Positions 24,936-35,180 of a stretch of DNA of 64,000 bases are shown piece by piece. The stretch is taken from assembly GCF_023634645.1 (NCBI RefSeq), contig NZ_JAMKMR010000014.1, positions 53,897-117,896 on the forward strand. Direction: 5' to 3'. The stretch comes from Vibrio sinus. Lineage in GTDB: Bacteria; Pseudomonadota; Gammaproteobacteria; Enterobacterales; Vibrionaceae. The notes under the pieces are model-generated. The model searched no databases, was not told the origin of the DNA, and was given only the letters and a program-made list of their open reading frames with translations. Made by a program: the position numbers and the translations under genes. How positions within the stretch are numbered: the stretch's first letter is position 1; each line of letters begins with the position of its first letter.

Positions 24936-26332
24936 AATCCAGTAGAGCCTATTTTTGGTTTATTTTATGCGCCACATTTTTTATTCGATTGGTGTCGCTA
25001 GGGACCTATCCTTTGATGGATACTACCGAGTCTCGTTATGGTGAGATGGCCCGAATTATGGTGCAAACGCATAATTGGCTGACACCAATGTTTGACTATC
25101 ATGTTCCTTTTTGGGGAAAACCGCCGCTATTTGCCTGGATGAGTGCGGTCGGTATCAAAGTGTTCGGCTTGAGCGAATTTGCCGTCAGATTTCCCCATTG
25201 GTTGGCTGGGGTAGCGGTTCTGGCATTAATGGCATACTTTGCGCGAAGAGTTCGAGTTAATGCGTTAATAACCGCCATGATCTTATCGACCAGTGCGATG
25301 TTTGTGGTTTCAGCAGGTGTGGTTGAAACGGATATGGCGCTGACTCTGGGTATGACGTTGTCCATGGTTGGTTTTTATCTTTGTTGGCAAGATGAAAGCA
25401 AAGTATGGGGTTACTTAGGGTTTGTGGGGTTAGCGATAGGCTTGCTTGCAAAAGGGCCACTGATTATTGTGCTGGTTGGTTTAGCTGTGATGCCATGGCT
25501 GATTTTACAATATGGCTTCAAAGAATCCTTTAAACAGCTATGGAAACGATTCCCGATTGTGGGCGGCACGGTTGTGATGTTAATCATTGCAGCGCCTTGG
25601 TATGTGATGGCAGAAAAAGCGACTCCGGGATTTTTGCATTATTTCCTAGTGGGCGAGTATATCGATCGATTCCTTGATAGTGGCTGGAAAGGCGATTTAT
25701 ATGGCACTGCTCATCAGCAAGCACGAGGCACTATTTGGGTTTTCTGGCTGCTATCAGCGTTACCATGGTCGATTGTATTGATGATCGCTTTGTGGACAAA
25801 GAGAAAAGTGATTCGTCCCGTTAACGAGAAGATGGATCCTCTTATCAGCTTTTTGTTGCTGTGGCTCATCTCACCAATGATTTTATTCACGTTTGCGGGA
25901 AACATTTTGCCAGCTTACGTATTACCTGGTATTCCAGCATTGGGAATACTGTTAGCAGCATTATTGTCAGACAAACAGCTTGAATCGAATTGGTTTAAAA
26001 CGACGTCGCTTATTATGCCTGTGGCTTTAATTCTAGCTGGAGTGTATATCCACTTTAATGTAGCTGGAGTCAAAAGTGACAAAATAATATTTGCGCATGC
26101 GAACAAATCTTTGCCGACCTACTATGTGGGTGAGCGAACTTTTTCGGGTGAATATTATAGTGATGGTAAAGCTAAGTTATTAAAAAATGACACAGTACTA
26201 GACAAGCTAGCAAAAGTTCAACTTATTGGTTTTGATAGTCAAGTTGATCCAGTGATAAAGCAAGATAAGCTAAATTGTGTGGTGAAATTTACCGCTCCAA
26301 GCCAGCGGTCGTTATTTTTATGTACTCAGTAG
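24932..26332 (+). CDS. ArnT-like membrane glycosyltransferase (PMT/GT39/GT83 fold)
   Basis: 466 residues with about 11-12 membrane segments. The first periplasmic loop has the ArnT/PMT signature: 'PLMDTTESRYGEMARIMVQ' (catalytic acid region) followed by 'DYHVPFWGKPPLFAW'. A further loop has 'VGEYIDRFLDSGWKGDLYGTAHQQARGTIW'. ArnT moves aminoarabinose from undecaprenyl phosphate to lipid A; relatives move mannose or glucose to proteins or lipids. ArnA/ArnB-type genes for aminoarabinose synthesis are not in this window, so the donor may be another sugar. The protein is shorter than E. coli ArnT (550 aa), with a reduced C-terminal periplasmic domain. Confidence 0.8.
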   Translation: MKSSRAYFWFILCATFFIRLVSLGTYPLMDTTESRYGEMARIMVQTHNWLTPMFDYHVPFWGKPPLFAWMSAVGIKVFGLSEFAVRFPHWLAGVAVLALMAYFARRVRVNALITAMILSTSAMFVVSAGVVETDMALTLGMTLSMVGFYLCWQDESKVWGYLGFVGLAIGLLAKGPLIIVLVGLAVMPWLILQYGFKESFKQLWKRFPIVGGTVVMLIIAAPWYVMAEKATPGFLHYFLVGEYIDRFLDSGWKGDLYGTAHQQARGTIWVFWLLSALPWSIVLMIALWTKRKVIRPVNEKMDPLISFLLLWLISPMILFTFAGNILPAYVLPGIPALGILLAALLSDKQLESNWFKTTSLIMPVALILAGVYIHFNVAGVKSDKIIFAHANKSLPTYYVGERTFSGEYYSDGKAKLLKNDTVLDKLAKVQLIGFDSQVDPVIKQDKLNCVVKFTAPSQRSLFLCTQ

Positions 26333-26333
26333 T

Positions 26334-26747
26334 ATGATACGAAAGAAATTACTCAAATTCGCCATAGTCGGTGGGGGTGGATTTATTGTTGATAGCTTGG
26401 TATTTGCGCTAGCAATATACCTCTTACATACTAACTTATTGTTTGCGCGAGTCATTTCCTTTATTTTTGCCGCAACAACGACTTGGATGGGCAATCGCCT
26501 ATTTACGTTTTCAGAACGCCGTAGAGAGGCGATCTCAACACAATGGTCTAAGTCGTTTTGTAGTGCGCTCATATCCGCGATACCAAATTTCCTGGTTTTC
26601 CAAGCGTCATTACTAATGCTTGGAAATAAAGGAGTGTTTCCATTCATTGCGTTAGTATTAGGCGTAGGAGCAGGTATGTTCAGTAACTTTGCACTCAGTC
26701 ACTTCTGGGTGTTTAACCGTCGAAACACTTTGTCTGAGCACCCCTAA
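26334..26747 (+). CDS. GtrA-family membrane protein (putative lipid-linked sugar flippase)
   Basis: 137 residues with four membrane helices and the GtrA family pattern: 'LLKFAIVGGGGFIVDS', 'ARVISFIFAATTTWMGNRLFTF' and the C-terminal 'FSNFALSHFWVFNR'. GtrA-like proteins are thought to flip undecaprenyl-phosphate sugars across the inner membrane. The ATG lies one base after the ArnT-like stop codon, so the three genes form one operon. Confidence 0.85.
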   Translation: MIRKKLLKFAIVGGGGFIVDSLVFALAIYLLHTNLLFARVISFIFAATTTWMGNRLFTFSERRREAISTQWSKSFCSALISAIPNFLVFQASLLMLGNKGVFPFIALVLGVGAGMFSNFALSHFWVFNRRNTLSEHP

Positions 26748-27181
26748 CTCCGAATCGATAATATTTCTATCATCATGATTTTTATAATCTAAGACAAAAA
26801 AAAGCCCAGAGTGAATAATTTACTCTGGGCCGATACAAACATAGGAGTTAATAAGAAAAAGCAGTGTAAATAGTAATCAAATTAAGATTTAGGACACTCT
26901 ACTGTCTAAACTCTAATTGCTCTTGCTAATTACAATATATAAGACGCATTAAATTCAAAACAGTTCCATCTGAATCATAAAAAATTCAATTTTTTTTCCT
27001 TTTTTCTTCAAACTTGTCCTCTTCTTAATCTAACTCTTTGTACTGACTGGCTTTTCTTTGAGTACTCTCTCATCTTGAATGCCGACTTTAGGTTTCAAGC
27101 AAAAAATGTGATGTTAATCAGTTGTTAATGTTCATGAGTGGCGATATATTTTCAAACACGTGTTTAATACTAGTGATTGAA
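26748..27181. other. Gene-poor AT-rich stretch with a minus-strand terminator
   Basis: No convincing gene in about 430 bases. The hairpin GCCCAGAGT / ACTCTGGGC (26804-26830) has its run of eight T on the minus strand, immediately after the stem, while the + strand side has none. The upstream minus-strand sequence (26831-27120) has no open frame, so an sRNA on the minus strand is possible. The right part holds the TetR gene promoter. Confidence 0.4.
26796..26830 (-). terminator. Intrinsic terminator oriented to the minus strand
   Basis: Perfect 9-bp stem GCCCAGAGT / ACTCTGGGC, 9-nt loop, followed on the minus strand by TTTTTTTT. It may also help end the gtrA operon from the other side, but the U-tract orientation favours a minus-strand transcript. 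Confidence 0.6.
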
Positions 27182-27805
27182 ATGGGTTCAAGTATCGATA
27201 CAAAAGAAAAAATATTGGATGCCGCTGAGTGCTTGTTTGCAGAGCATGGCTTCAATAATACATCCCTGCGCACCATTACCAGCAAGGCAGGTGTCAATTT
27301 AGCTGCGGTTAACTACCACTTCGGAGACAAAAAAACACTGGTGAGAGCGGTGTTAGATCGCTACCTCGAAGCGTTTATGCCAGCGGTCCAGCAGTCATTA
27401 CTGAGTTTAAAAGACAAAAGTGAAGTGTTGATGGAGGAGGTGTTTGAATCGCTTCGCGAACCTTTACAGAACTTAGATACAGTTCGTCCAAACGGAATGA
27501 GCAAGTTTATGTTGTTGATTGGTCGAGGGTACTCCGATGTTCAAGGACATCTGCGTTGGTTCATTACAACACGTTATCAAGAAGCACTTTCCCAGTTTAC
27601 TGACTTTGTTCTCAAAGCGAATCCGAAATTGGAGCCAGCAAGGCTGTTCTGGCGGCTGCATTTTACTCTCGGAGCTTGCATCTTCACCATGGCGTCAAGC
27701 CAAGCTCTGCTTGAAATTGCTAAAAGCGAATACAACCCGAATACGGACGTTAAGGCCATTGTTGATGAACTGATTCCTTACCTAGCCGCAGGTGTGGCGG
27801 AATAA
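27182..27805 (+). CDS. TetR-family regulator beside fadE (PsrA-like)
   Basis: The chosen start is ATG 27182 (MGSSIDTKEKILDAAE); the longer frame adds 20 atypical residues. 207 residues with a TetR HTH (ECLFAEHGFNNTSLRTITSKAGVNLAAVNYHFGDKKTLVRAVLDRYL) and a C-terminal ligand domain of the TetR_C/PsrA type (RLFWRLHFTLGACIFTMAS). It directly precedes an acyl-CoA dehydrogenase gene in the same direction. PsrA-type proteins respond to long-chain acyl groups and control beta-oxidation genes; from memory VC1741 in V. cholerae has the same setting. It most likely represses the downstream fadE gene. Confidence 0.8.
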   Translation: MGSSIDTKEKILDAAECLFAEHGFNNTSLRTITSKAGVNLAAVNYHFGDKKTLVRAVLDRYLEAFMPAVQQSLLSLKDKSEVLMEEVFESLREPLQNLDTVRPNGMSKFMLLIGRGYSDVQGHLRWFITTRYQEALSQFTDFVLKANPKLEPARLFWRLHFTLGACIFTMASSQALLEIAKSEYNPNTDVKAIVDELIPYLAAGVAE

Positions 27806-27898
27806 GGACAAGTTAGCAGGCTTAAACTACAAATCGTGCCTAAACTTACTAGGTATACATTTAAGATAAATTTCCATTGGTGAAATAAGGATCTGGAC

Positions 27899-30181
27899 AT
27901 GCAATCGCTACGAAAAAAATGGATTAGTGATCCCACGTTTAAATTGTTTAAAAAATTACTGCCACCTTTATCCGATACAGAAAGAGAGGCAATGGAGGCG
28001 GGTAGTGTTTGGTGGGATGGCGAGCTGTTTTCCGGTAAACCCAATTTCACTAAGCTGCATCAGTTCCACAAACCCACATTGACGGATGAAGAGCAATCAT
28101 TCGTTGATAACGAGCTTGAAACCTTGTTAGGTATGCTTGACGATCACAAGATTGTTAAAGAAGACAGAGATCTGCCTAAAGAAGTGTGGAAATATCTCAG
28201 AAAAGAGCGCTTCTTTTCTCTCATCATTTCCAAAGAGTTTGGTGGCCGCCAATTTTCAGCCTTAGCGAATTCGACGATTGTCTCACGCATTGCGACCAGA
28301 AGTATTAGTGCTGCGGTAACGGTAATGGTGCCAAACTCGTTAGGTCCTGGCGAGCTGATTTCACATTATGGTACGCAAGAGCAAAAAGAATACTGGTTAC
28401 CTAGATTGGCAGACGGCACCGATATTCCATGCTTTGCTTTAACAGGGCCTGAAGCTGGCTCAGATGCTGGTGGTATCCCTGATCGTGGTGTGGTTTGTTA
28501 CGGTAAACATAAGAACAAAAAAGTACTGGGTATCAAGTTAAGCTGGAATAAACGCTATATTACTCTAGCCCCTGTTTCAACCGTATTAGGGCTCGCGTTC
28601 AAGCTGTATGATCCTGAAGGTTTACTGGGTGATACGGAAGAACTTGGTATTACCTGTGCGCTGATCCCAACCAACCATAAAGGTGTTGAAGTGGGTGAGA
28701 GGCACGATCCACTTAATCTTGCCTTTATGAATGGCCCAACACGTGGTGAAGACGTGTTCATTCCTATCGAATGGATAATTGGCGGTGCTGACTTTGCTGG
28801 CAAGGGCTGGAGAATGTTGGTGGAGTGTTTGTCAGCTGGGCGAGGCATTTCACTACCTGCATTGGGCACTGCCATTGGTCACCTTACCTCTCGTACCACA
28901 GGGGCCTATTCGTACGTCCGTAAGCAATTTGGTACATCAATCGGTAACTTTGAAGGCGTGGCACAAGCATTGGGCCGAATTGGTGGCTTAACTTACCTAC
29001 TTGAAGCAACGCGTACACTGACCACCACGGCATTAGATCTAAAAGAAAAGCCAGGAATTGTTACCGCGATTGCGAAATATCATATGACGGAAATGGCTAG
29101 GACGATTCTGAATGATTCAATGGATATCCATTCTGGAAGGGCGATTCAAGAAGGACCGATGAATTACCTGTCTTCCCACTATGCTGGCGTGCCAGTTGCC
29201 ATTACCGTGGAAGGTGCCAATATTTTAACTCGGAACTTGATGATATTTGGGCAAGGGGCTATTCGTTGTCATCCCTTTGTGTTGAAAGAGATGGAAGCCG
29301 CTGCCAATCCAGATGTCGCTGACGGGGCGGAAGAGTTTGATGAATTATTGACGTCTCATATTAAATATGCAGCGAGCAATGCGTTTGGTTCGTTTTTCTC
29401 GGCACTGACAGGCTCTTACTTTAATTCTGCACATATGTCGGGACCGACTCAGCATTACTACAAAGAAATCACACGCCTAAGTAAAGCGTTGGCAGTGAGC
29501 GCGGACTTCGCCATGTTGACGATGGGTGGAGAGCTGAAACGCAAAGAAATGATTTCTGCAAGATTGGGTGATGGCTTGAGCTTCCTATACATGGCTTCAG
29601 CCGTACTGAAGAAATATGAAGATGAAGGCAGACAGCAACAGGACCTAGAGTTTGTCCATTACGCGATTCAACACTGTTTTTACAATGCGGCCACATCATT
29701 GCAAGAAGCGTATACTAATTTCCCGAACAAGGTCGTAGGTTATCTACTTAAAGGCATCGTTTTCCCTCTAGGTAATCGATTTAAAAAACCATCAGATGAT
29801 TTGTCATTACAAATTGCCGATAGTTTAATGACCCCGGGAGCTCACCGCGATAGGCTGACGCACCTTTGTTACATAGGTAAAGAGGAAACGGATAGTATCG
29901 GCATCGTGGAAGAAGCATTTCAAGCTATGTATAGCATCCGTTCGCTGGAGCGGAAGCTACTTAAAGGCATTAAAGGTGGGCGCATCGATAAGAAAGCGAG
30001 CTTGGAAACACGCTTATCTCAAGCGTTAGAGGCGGAAATTCTCACCAGTGAGGAAGTGGACCAAATTCTCGTTGCTGAAAAACTTCGCTCTCAAGCCATT
30101 CAGGTCGATCACTTTAGCCACGATTTCTCCGAAGTAAAAACGCAGCAAGTGAGTAAACCTAAGTTGAATAGTGTGGCTTAA
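27899..30181 (+). CDS. fadE: Acyl-CoA dehydrogenase, FadE type
   Basis: 760 residues, the long FadE form. The central acyl-CoA dehydrogenase domain carries 'PCFALTGPEAGSDAGG' (flavin/substrate motif), 'GVEVGERHDPLNLAFMNGPTRGEDVFIP', 'SAGRGISLPALGTA' and 'DIHSGRAIQEGP'. The ~280-residue C-terminal extension (DUF1974 type) is present. It performs the first step of fatty-acid beta-oxidation, forming the trans-2-enoyl-CoA with electrons passed on through FAD. E. coli FadE (814 aa) has an extra N-terminal hydrophobic part that is absent here; the VC1740-like paralogue group has this shorter length. The RBS AAGGA precedes ATG, and a strong terminator follows. Confidence 0.9.
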   Translation: MQSLRKKWISDPTFKLFKKLLPPLSDTEREAMEAGSVWWDGELFSGKPNFTKLHQFHKPTLTDEEQSFVDNELETLLGMLDDHKIVKEDRDLPKEVWKYLRKERFFSLIISKEFGGRQFSALANSTIVSRIATRSISAAVTVMVPNSLGPGELISHYGTQEQKEYWLPRLADGTDIPCFALTGPEAGSDAGGIPDRGVVCYGKHKNKKVLGIKLSWNKRYITLAPVSTVLGLAFKLYDPEGLLGDTEELGITCALIPTNHKGVEVGERHDPLNLAFMNGPTRGEDVFIPIEWIIGGADFAGKGWRMLVECLSAGRGISLPALGTAIGHLTSRTTGAYSYVRKQFGTSIGNFEGVAQALGRIGGLTYLLEATRTLTTTALDLKEKPGIVTAIAKYHMTEMARTILNDSMDIHSGRAIQEGPMNYLSSHYAGVPVAITVEGANILTRNLMIFGQGAIRCHPFVLKEMEAAANPDVADGAEEFDELLTSHIKYAASNAFGSFFSALTGSYFNSAHMSGPTQHYYKEITRLSKALAVSADFAMLTMGGELKRKEMISARLGDGLSFLYMASAVLKKYEDEGRQQQDLEFVHYAIQHCFYNAATSLQEAYTNFPNKVVGYLLKGIVFPLGNRFKKPSDDLSLQIADSLMTPGAHRDRLTHLCYIGKEETDSIGIVEEAFQAMYSIRSLERKLLKGIKGGRIDKKASLETRLSQALEAEILTSEEVDQILVAEKLRSQAIQVDHFSHDFSEVKTQQVSKPKLNSVA

Positions 30182-30212
30182 TCAAAGAGCTTTGCGAGAT
30201 CAACCACAATGG

Positions 30213-30250
30213 AAAGCCGGATAGAACTGTTCTATCCGGCTTTCTTTTTA
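30213..30250 (+). terminator. Terminator after fadE
   Basis: Long stem AAAGCCGGATAGAAC / GTTCTATCCGGCTTT with a very small loop, followed by CTTTTT. It also works as a minus-strand hairpin but lies 30 bases after the fadE stop. Confidence 0.85.
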
Positions 30251-30534
30251 CATATAAAGCTTGGTAATTAAAGCAAACATAGTCACTTGGTGAAGTGCAT
30301 TGGTCTTAGTTTGACGTGGTAGGTTTGTCGATTCTTTTACTTCATTTTCACTTGTTATCTTTGTGGACAAGATTTGGATGCACTTAAAGCACTTTAACAT
30401 GATTGATTCCCCGATTTTATTGGCCTGTTCGCGAATAGGTTCGTATATGGATTCCTACTAGGCAATTGAAAATCAATAAGTATCGAAATATGATTCTTTT
30501 ATGGTAATGAGTCGATACGTATGTGGAGACAAGA

Positions 30535-31293
30535 GTGGAAAATCTCCAAAGAGAAGTCTGTCAACTGTTTAAAAAGCACTTAAAAAAAGCGGGAATTTCA
30601 TACAGTGACCTAGCTGAATACCTTAATGTGTCGGAAGTGAGTGTAAAACGGTTACTCAATCAGCAGCAGCCGTTGTCTATGTCTAGAATGTTAGAGATCG
30701 CTGATCTCATCCAGATTCCACTGTCGAATATTATTCATGATGCGGAGAAAGCAGCGTTAAGTACCCCTTTATTTTCGAAACAACAAGATGAAGCGTTTTT
30801 TAACAAGCCTGAACTGTTTACCTTGTTTTCAAAAATATGTTGTAAACAAGCAAACTATAAAGAGTTAATGAAAACCTTTGGTTTAGATAAAAATTCGATG
30901 TATTTATATCTAAGAGAGTTGGAAGAACTTAAACTCATTAAGCTGACGTCCGACTTAAATTTTCGCATGGTTGTCCCTAGGCATATCGTGTTCGAAAGTG
31001 GTTCTAGGTTTCCTGCTTTCTACAAGGAAAAGGTGATTGATGGCCTTAAAAAGCGTATTCAGGTGCTTGATGTAGAAGATAAAACAGCGTGTTTGAATGT
31101 CGCGAGATTGCAGATAACGCAAGATGAGTTTCAGGTACTGAGTCAAAAGATAGAAGAACTATTAACTGAAGCCAGAAACTTGAGTTATAACCGAGAAACG
31201 CATTGCGTGAATTCAAAAGAACATACGGTCGTGGTGATGGGGGCGGAAGGTTGTTTCTATCCAACAATGAAGTCACCCAGCACATTAATATGA
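30535..31293 (+). CDS. XRE-type HTH regulator upstream of fabV
   Basis: The chosen start is GTG 30535 (VENLQREVCQLFKK), six bases after GGAG; about 252 residues. An N-terminal Cro/CI-type HTH (LKKAGISYSDLAEYLNVSEVSVKRLLNQQQPLSMSRMLEIADLI) is followed by a ~190-residue C-terminal region of unknown fold, with a possible second winged-helix segment (NYKELMKTFGLDKNSMYLYLRELEELKLIKLTSD). No small-molecule pocket is recognisable. It stands between fadE and fabV in the same direction; a role in fatty-acid control is suggested by position only. Confidence 0.75.
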   Translation: MENLQREVCQLFKKHLKKAGISYSDLAEYLNVSEVSVKRLLNQQQPLSMSRMLEIADLIQIPLSNIIHDAEKAALSTPLFSKQQDEAFFNKPELFTLFSKICCKQANYKELMKTFGLDKNSMYLYLRELEELKLIKLTSDLNFRMVVPRHIVFESGSRFPAFYKEKVIDGLKKRIQVLDVEDKTACLNVARLQITQDEFQVLSQKIEELLTEARNLSYNRETHCVNSKEHTVVVMGAEGCFYPTMKSPSTLI

Positions 31294-31420
31294 AACTTAG
31301 TTGTTTATTTGTATACAAAGTGGCCCAACCACTGGATAAATATTTTCAAATTGAAAGAAATTTGATGAGATTTTCCTACGAAACTTTTATCCTAGCAGGG
31401 TTTTTTTAAGGAAGTTGAAT

Positions 31421-32623
31421 ATGATCATCAAACCTAGAATTCGTGGATTTATTTGTACTACAACTCATCCTGTAGGTTGTGAAGCAAATGTACAAGAACA
31501 GATCGCCTATACCAAGGCTAAAGGCCCAATTAAAAATGCACCAAAACGAGTGTTGGTGGTAGGGGCATCAAGTGGCTATGGACTATCGTCTCGTATTGCT
31601 GCGGCATTTGGTGGTGGCGCTTCCACAATCGGTGTTTTCTTCGAGAAAGAAGGTACAGAGAAAAAGCCAGGCACAGCGGGCTTTTACAACGCGGCGGCAT
31701 TTGAAAAGTTGGCTAAAGAAGAAGGCCTATACGCAAAAAGCCTAAACGGTGATGCGTTTTCAAACGAAGCCAAGCAAAAAACAATCGACCTGATCAAAGA
31801 AGATTTAGGACAAATCGACCTTGTGGTTTATTCGCTTGCTTCTCCTGTCCGCAAGATGCCAGAAACTGGTGAATTGGTGCGTTCTTCTCTTAAACCAATC
31901 GGCGACACTTACACGTCAGCAGCGGTTGATACCAATAAAGATACGATTATTGAAGCCAGTATTGAACCTGCGACAGAGCAAGAGATCAAAGATACTGTGA
32001 CCGTCATGGGCGGGGAAGACTGGGAACTGTGGATCAATGCCTTGTCCGAAGCTGGCGTATTAGCTGATGGCTGTAAAACGGTTGCTTATAGCTATATCGG
32101 TACAGAGCTAACATGGCCAATCTATTGGGATGGTGCGCTAGGGCGAGCAAAAATGGACTTAGATCGCGCGGCGACAGCTCTAAACGACAAGCTTTCTGTT
32201 CATGGTGGCGGTGCAAATGTTGCGGTACTCAAATCTGTTGTCACGCAAGCAAGCTCTGCTATTCCAGTAATGCCACTTTATATCGCAATGGTATTTAAGA
32301 AAATGCGTGAAGAAGGCGTACACGAAGGTTGTATGGAGCAGATTTACCGCATGTTTAGCGATCGTCTATACAAAGAAGACGGAAGCGCTGCGGAAGTTGA
32401 TGATAAGAACCGCCTGCGTTTGGATGATTGGGAACTTCGTGACGATATCCAAAATTACTGTCGCGAGCTTTGGCCACAAGTCACCGATGAAAATCTAAAA
32501 GAAGTGACTGACTATGTGGAATATAAAGAAGAGTTCTTGAAACTATTCGGCTTTGGTGTTGAAGGCGTTGATTATGATGCCGATGTTAACCCAGCAGTGA
32601 AGGCAGATTTCATTAACATCTAA
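31421..32623 (+). CDS. fabV: Enoyl-ACP/trans-2-enoyl-CoA reductase FabV
   Basis: The chosen start is ATG 31421 ([20 protein letters not shown]) after AAGGAAG; 400 residues, the normal FabV size. The Rossmann motif '[32 protein letters not shown]' and the FabV catalytic pattern Tyr-x8-Lys ([13 protein letters not shown]) are present. It reduces trans-2-enoyl-ACP with NADH in the last step of the fatty-acid elongation cycle. FabV was first described in V. cholerae and is insensitive to triclosan. A terminator follows. Confidence 0.95.
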   Translation: MIIKPRIRGFICTTTHPVGCEANVQEQIAYTKAKGPIKNAPKRVLVVGASSGYGLSSRIAAAFGGGASTIGVFFEKEGTEKKPGTAGFYNAAAFEKLAKEEGLYAKSLNGDAFSNEAKQKTIDLIKEDLGQIDLVVYSLASPVRKMPETGELVRSSLKPIGDTYTSAAVDTNKDTIIEASIEPATEQEIKDTVTVMGGEDWELWINALSEAGVLADGCKTVAYSYIGTELTWPIYWDGALGRAKMDLDRAATALNDKLSVHGGGANVAVLKSVVTQASSAIPVMPLYIAMVFKKMREEGVHEGCMEQIYRMFSDRLYKEDGSAAEVDDKNRLRLDDWELRDDIQNYCRELWPQVTDENLKEVTDYVEYKEEFLKLFGFGVEGVDYDADVNPAVKADFINI

Positions 32624-32668
32624 ACTATGATGTCTATGTTTTGTAGCATGGTTTTATAGTATGACGTA

Positions 32669-32696
32669 AAAAGGCGCTCATTGAGCGCCTTTTCTT
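32669..32696 (+). terminator. Terminator after fabV
   Basis: Stem AAAGGCGCTCA / TGAGCGCCTTTT with almost no loop, then TTCTTATT. It separates fabV from the convergent transporter gene and can serve both. Confidence 0.75.
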
Positions 32697-32712
32697 ATTG
32701 TTCAAATCTTGC

Positions 32713-34395
32713 TCAACTTAATATGATCAGTACAGTACCTGCCAAGGTCATTAGTATGTTGGCTATGGTATAAGTACCCGCATAGCCAAGAGCCGGAATG
32801 GTTGATTTGGTGTGATCATTAACGATATCCATAGCCGGTGCACAGGTTCTTGCTCCAATGATAGCGCCAAATAGCAGAGCGCGGTTCATCTTCAAAACAT
32901 ACGCGCCTACCAGGTAAGCCAGTACAACGGGAACGACGCTGACTAAAAACGCTAAGCTAATGACTTGCAGGCCATTTGAAGATAGGTGAGAGAACATTTC
33001 ACCACCTGCGCTGAGTCCGAGGCCCACCATAAAGAACATCAACCCAAGCTCTTTAATCATATTCAGAGCGCCTTGAGGTACATAGCCGAAAGTCGGGTGG
33101 TTGGCTCTCAAGAAACCCAGCGTGATACCTGAAAGCAACAGCCCCACGGCATTACCTAAGCCAAACGACACTTGGCCAAACGTCATCGTCACCAAACCAA
33201 GCATGATGCCAAAGATGAAAAAGCTGCAGAAGGCGAACAGATCAGCGAGTTGGCTGTGAACCGCGATAAAACCGATTTTTTCTGCAAGCCCAAGCACTCG
33301 GCTTTTTTCGCCACTGACTTGGAGAACATCGCCTTTTGCCACCACGATATCTTGATCCATAGGCATTTCAATTTGTGCCCGAACGACTCGGTTAAGGAAA
33401 CAGCCATATTCGGAAAGGTTGAGATCAGAAAGCCTTTTACCTACCATGCTATCGCTTTTAACGACGATTTCTTCTTCCACCACTCTGAGATCGAGCAAGT
33501 TGCGATCAAAGACTTCTTTACCATTGCGAAAGCTTGGGTCAAGACGTGCGTGGCTGTCAGGGAAACCTACCAACGCAATTTCATCTCCTTCTTGCAAAAT
33601 GGCGTCACCGTCAGGATGGGCAAGAATACCGTTACGACGAATACGTTCAATGTAGCAGCCTGTTTGGCGGTAAATACCCAGTTCTCGCAGGTTTTTGCCA
33701 TCTGTCCATTCGATCAATTCTGGCCCGGCGCGATAGGCGCGAATAATCGGTAAATAGACTTTTCGTTGTCCTGAGCTACCGAGACCACGCTCTTGGGCAA
33801 TTTGTCTGGCGGAATCTGATAGGTTTTGTCGCTGCATTTTTGGCAAAAGCTTAGCAAACAAGATCATGCTGATCAGGCCAACTAAGTAAGCCATAGCGTA
33901 ACCGACGGATAGGTTTTGCATCACTGCAGCAAATGTTGTGCCATGTGGGATTGTCGCTAAACCAGAATTTAACGCATCCTGGGCTCCCACCAGAACAGGT
34001 GTGGCAGTGAGCGCACCTGCCATCATGCCAGCGGTCATACCAAAATCCAATCCGAAGTAGTGACCTGCAAAGTAGGTGATGGCGATAGATGTCGCAATCA
34101 CCACCATACTTAGGATGAAGTAATGCTTGCCGTCTCGAAAGAAAATACCAAAAAAGTTTGGTCCCGCTTCTATGCCGACACAATAGATAAATAGCATGAA
34201 GCCAATCGTCAGGGCATCGGCGTTAATCGAGAATCCCAGATGGCCAAGAATAAGAGACGTAATAAGTACGCCGATGGAGTTACCAAGCTGTAGGCTACCA
34301 AAGCGAATTTTGCCAATGGCTAATCCGATAGCGAGAGCAACAAAAATTAAAAGAATAGGGTTTTGTTGAAGCAAATGTACGATGTCTATGTTCAC
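32713..34395 (-). CDS. AspT/YidE/YbjL-family transporter
   Basis: 560 residues: about five N-terminal membrane helices ([20 protein letters not shown] ... [19 protein letters not shown]), a central cytoplasmic part with two RCK_C/TrkA-C-like domains ([31 protein letters not shown] and [27 protein letters not shown]), then five or six further helices with the duplicated '[33 protein letters not shown]' region. The order matches YbjL/AspT proteins, of which AspT exchanges aspartate and alanine. Substrate and role in Vibrio are unknown. The terminator of grxA separates it from that gene, so it is probably transcribed alone. Confidence 0.85.
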   Translation of the reverse strand: MNIDIVHLLQQNPILLIFVALAIGLAIGKIRFGSLQLGNSIGVLITSLILGHLGFSINADALTIGFMLFIYCVGIEAGPNFFGIFFRDGKHYFILSMVVIATSIAITYFAGHYFGLDFGMTAGMMAGALTATPVLVGAQDALNSGLATIPHGTTFAAVMQNLSVGYAMAYLVGLISMILFAKLLPKMQRQNLSDSARQIAQERGLGSSGQRKVYLPIIRAYRAGPELIEWTDGKNLRELGIYRQTGCYIERIRRNGILAHPDGDAILQEGDEIALVGFPDSHARLDPSFRNGKEVFDRNLLDLRVVEEEIVVKSDSMVGKRLSDLNLSEYGCFLNRVVRAQIEMPMDQDIVVAKGDVLQVSGEKSRVLGLAEKIGFIAVHSQLADLFAFCSFFIFGIMLGLVTMTFGQVSFGLGNAVGLLLSGITLGFLRANHPTFGYVPQGALNMIKELGLMFFMVGLGLSAGGEMFSHLSSNGLQVISLAFLVSVVPVVLAYLVGAYVLKMNRALLFGAIIGARTCAPAMDIVNDHTKSTIPALGYAGTYTIANILMTLAGTVLIILS

Positions 34396-34554
34396 GGCGC
34401 GGCTCTATCTTCTTGCCTGCAAATTAAAAAATCACACCATAGCGGACTGGTGTAAATAAACTGTGTGAATTGTATCGTATTAACGTGAAAAATTAAGTGA
34501 AATTTTTCATTGCTAGGTATTAATTTTTCTAGTTCTTTTATCGAGCCGGAACAA

Positions 34555-34585
34555 AAAAACCGCAGTACAGGTACTACGGTTTTTC
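34555..34585 (-). terminator. Terminator downstream of grxA
   Basis: Stem AAACCG-AGTA / TACT-CGGTTT with one mismatch and a 4-nt loop, with T-runs on both sides (TTTTTTT on the minus strand). A second hairpin, CTAATACCT / AGGTATTAG at 34602-34630, lies just after the grxA stop. Confidence 0.65.
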
Positions 34586-34640
34586 AATCAGTGTATACAC
34601 CTAATACCTTAGTCACGCTTAGGTATTAGATGGAATTAGA

Positions 34641-34907
34641 CTATTCTGCGAATAGGCCTAGGTTTTCTTTCGCGTAGGCTTCGAAGTCATCACATCCACC
34701 GATATGATCTTGATCGATGAAAATTTGAGGCACGGTCTCAACTGGCTTGCCAACCGTTTTTTCTAAATCAGCTTTACTGATGCCTTCTGCATGAATATCA
34801 ACATAGCGATAGTTAAAATCATCGCGTTGAGCTTTTAGTGTTTCTGCGTGCTCTTTCGCGCGAACACAAAATGGGCAGCCTGGACGTCCAAATATAACTA
34901 CGAACAT
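34641..34907 (-). CDS. grxA: Glutaredoxin 1
   Basis: 88 residues with the redox motif 'GRPGCPFCVRAKEHAETL' (CPFC where E. coli has CPYC), the cis-Pro in 'ETVPQIFID' and 'HIGGCDDFEAYAKENLGLF' for glutathione binding. It reduces ribonucleotide reductase and protein disulfides with glutathione. Length and sequence match GrxA closely. It is monocistronic, flanked by hairpins downstream and by AT-rich sequence upstream. Confidence 0.93.
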   Translation of the reverse strand: MFVVIFGRPGCPFCVRAKEHAETLKAQRDDFNYRYVDIHAEGISKADLEKTVGKPVETVPQIFIDQDHIGGCDDFEAYAKENLGLFAE

Positions 34908-35180
34908 AAATAATTCTCCTCGGTATTCTTTAGCTGCAACTATGCCTTATCCGACAAGGGAAATAAAGCCAGAATTGTCTCTTATTTTAATAGATAAAAC
35001 CTATTATGACCAAGTGCGCTTAGGGTGCAGGATTCAGATTGATGCGTAGCGACCTAGCTATCAAAGCGGGGGAGAGTTAATCCCTCGTTAATTGCAGTAT
35101 GACTTATGGGAGAGATAGGGTGGTTTGGCTCATAAAGCCTGTAATCCCTTAACAGGCTTGGGAATGTAGTGAAGAGAAGA

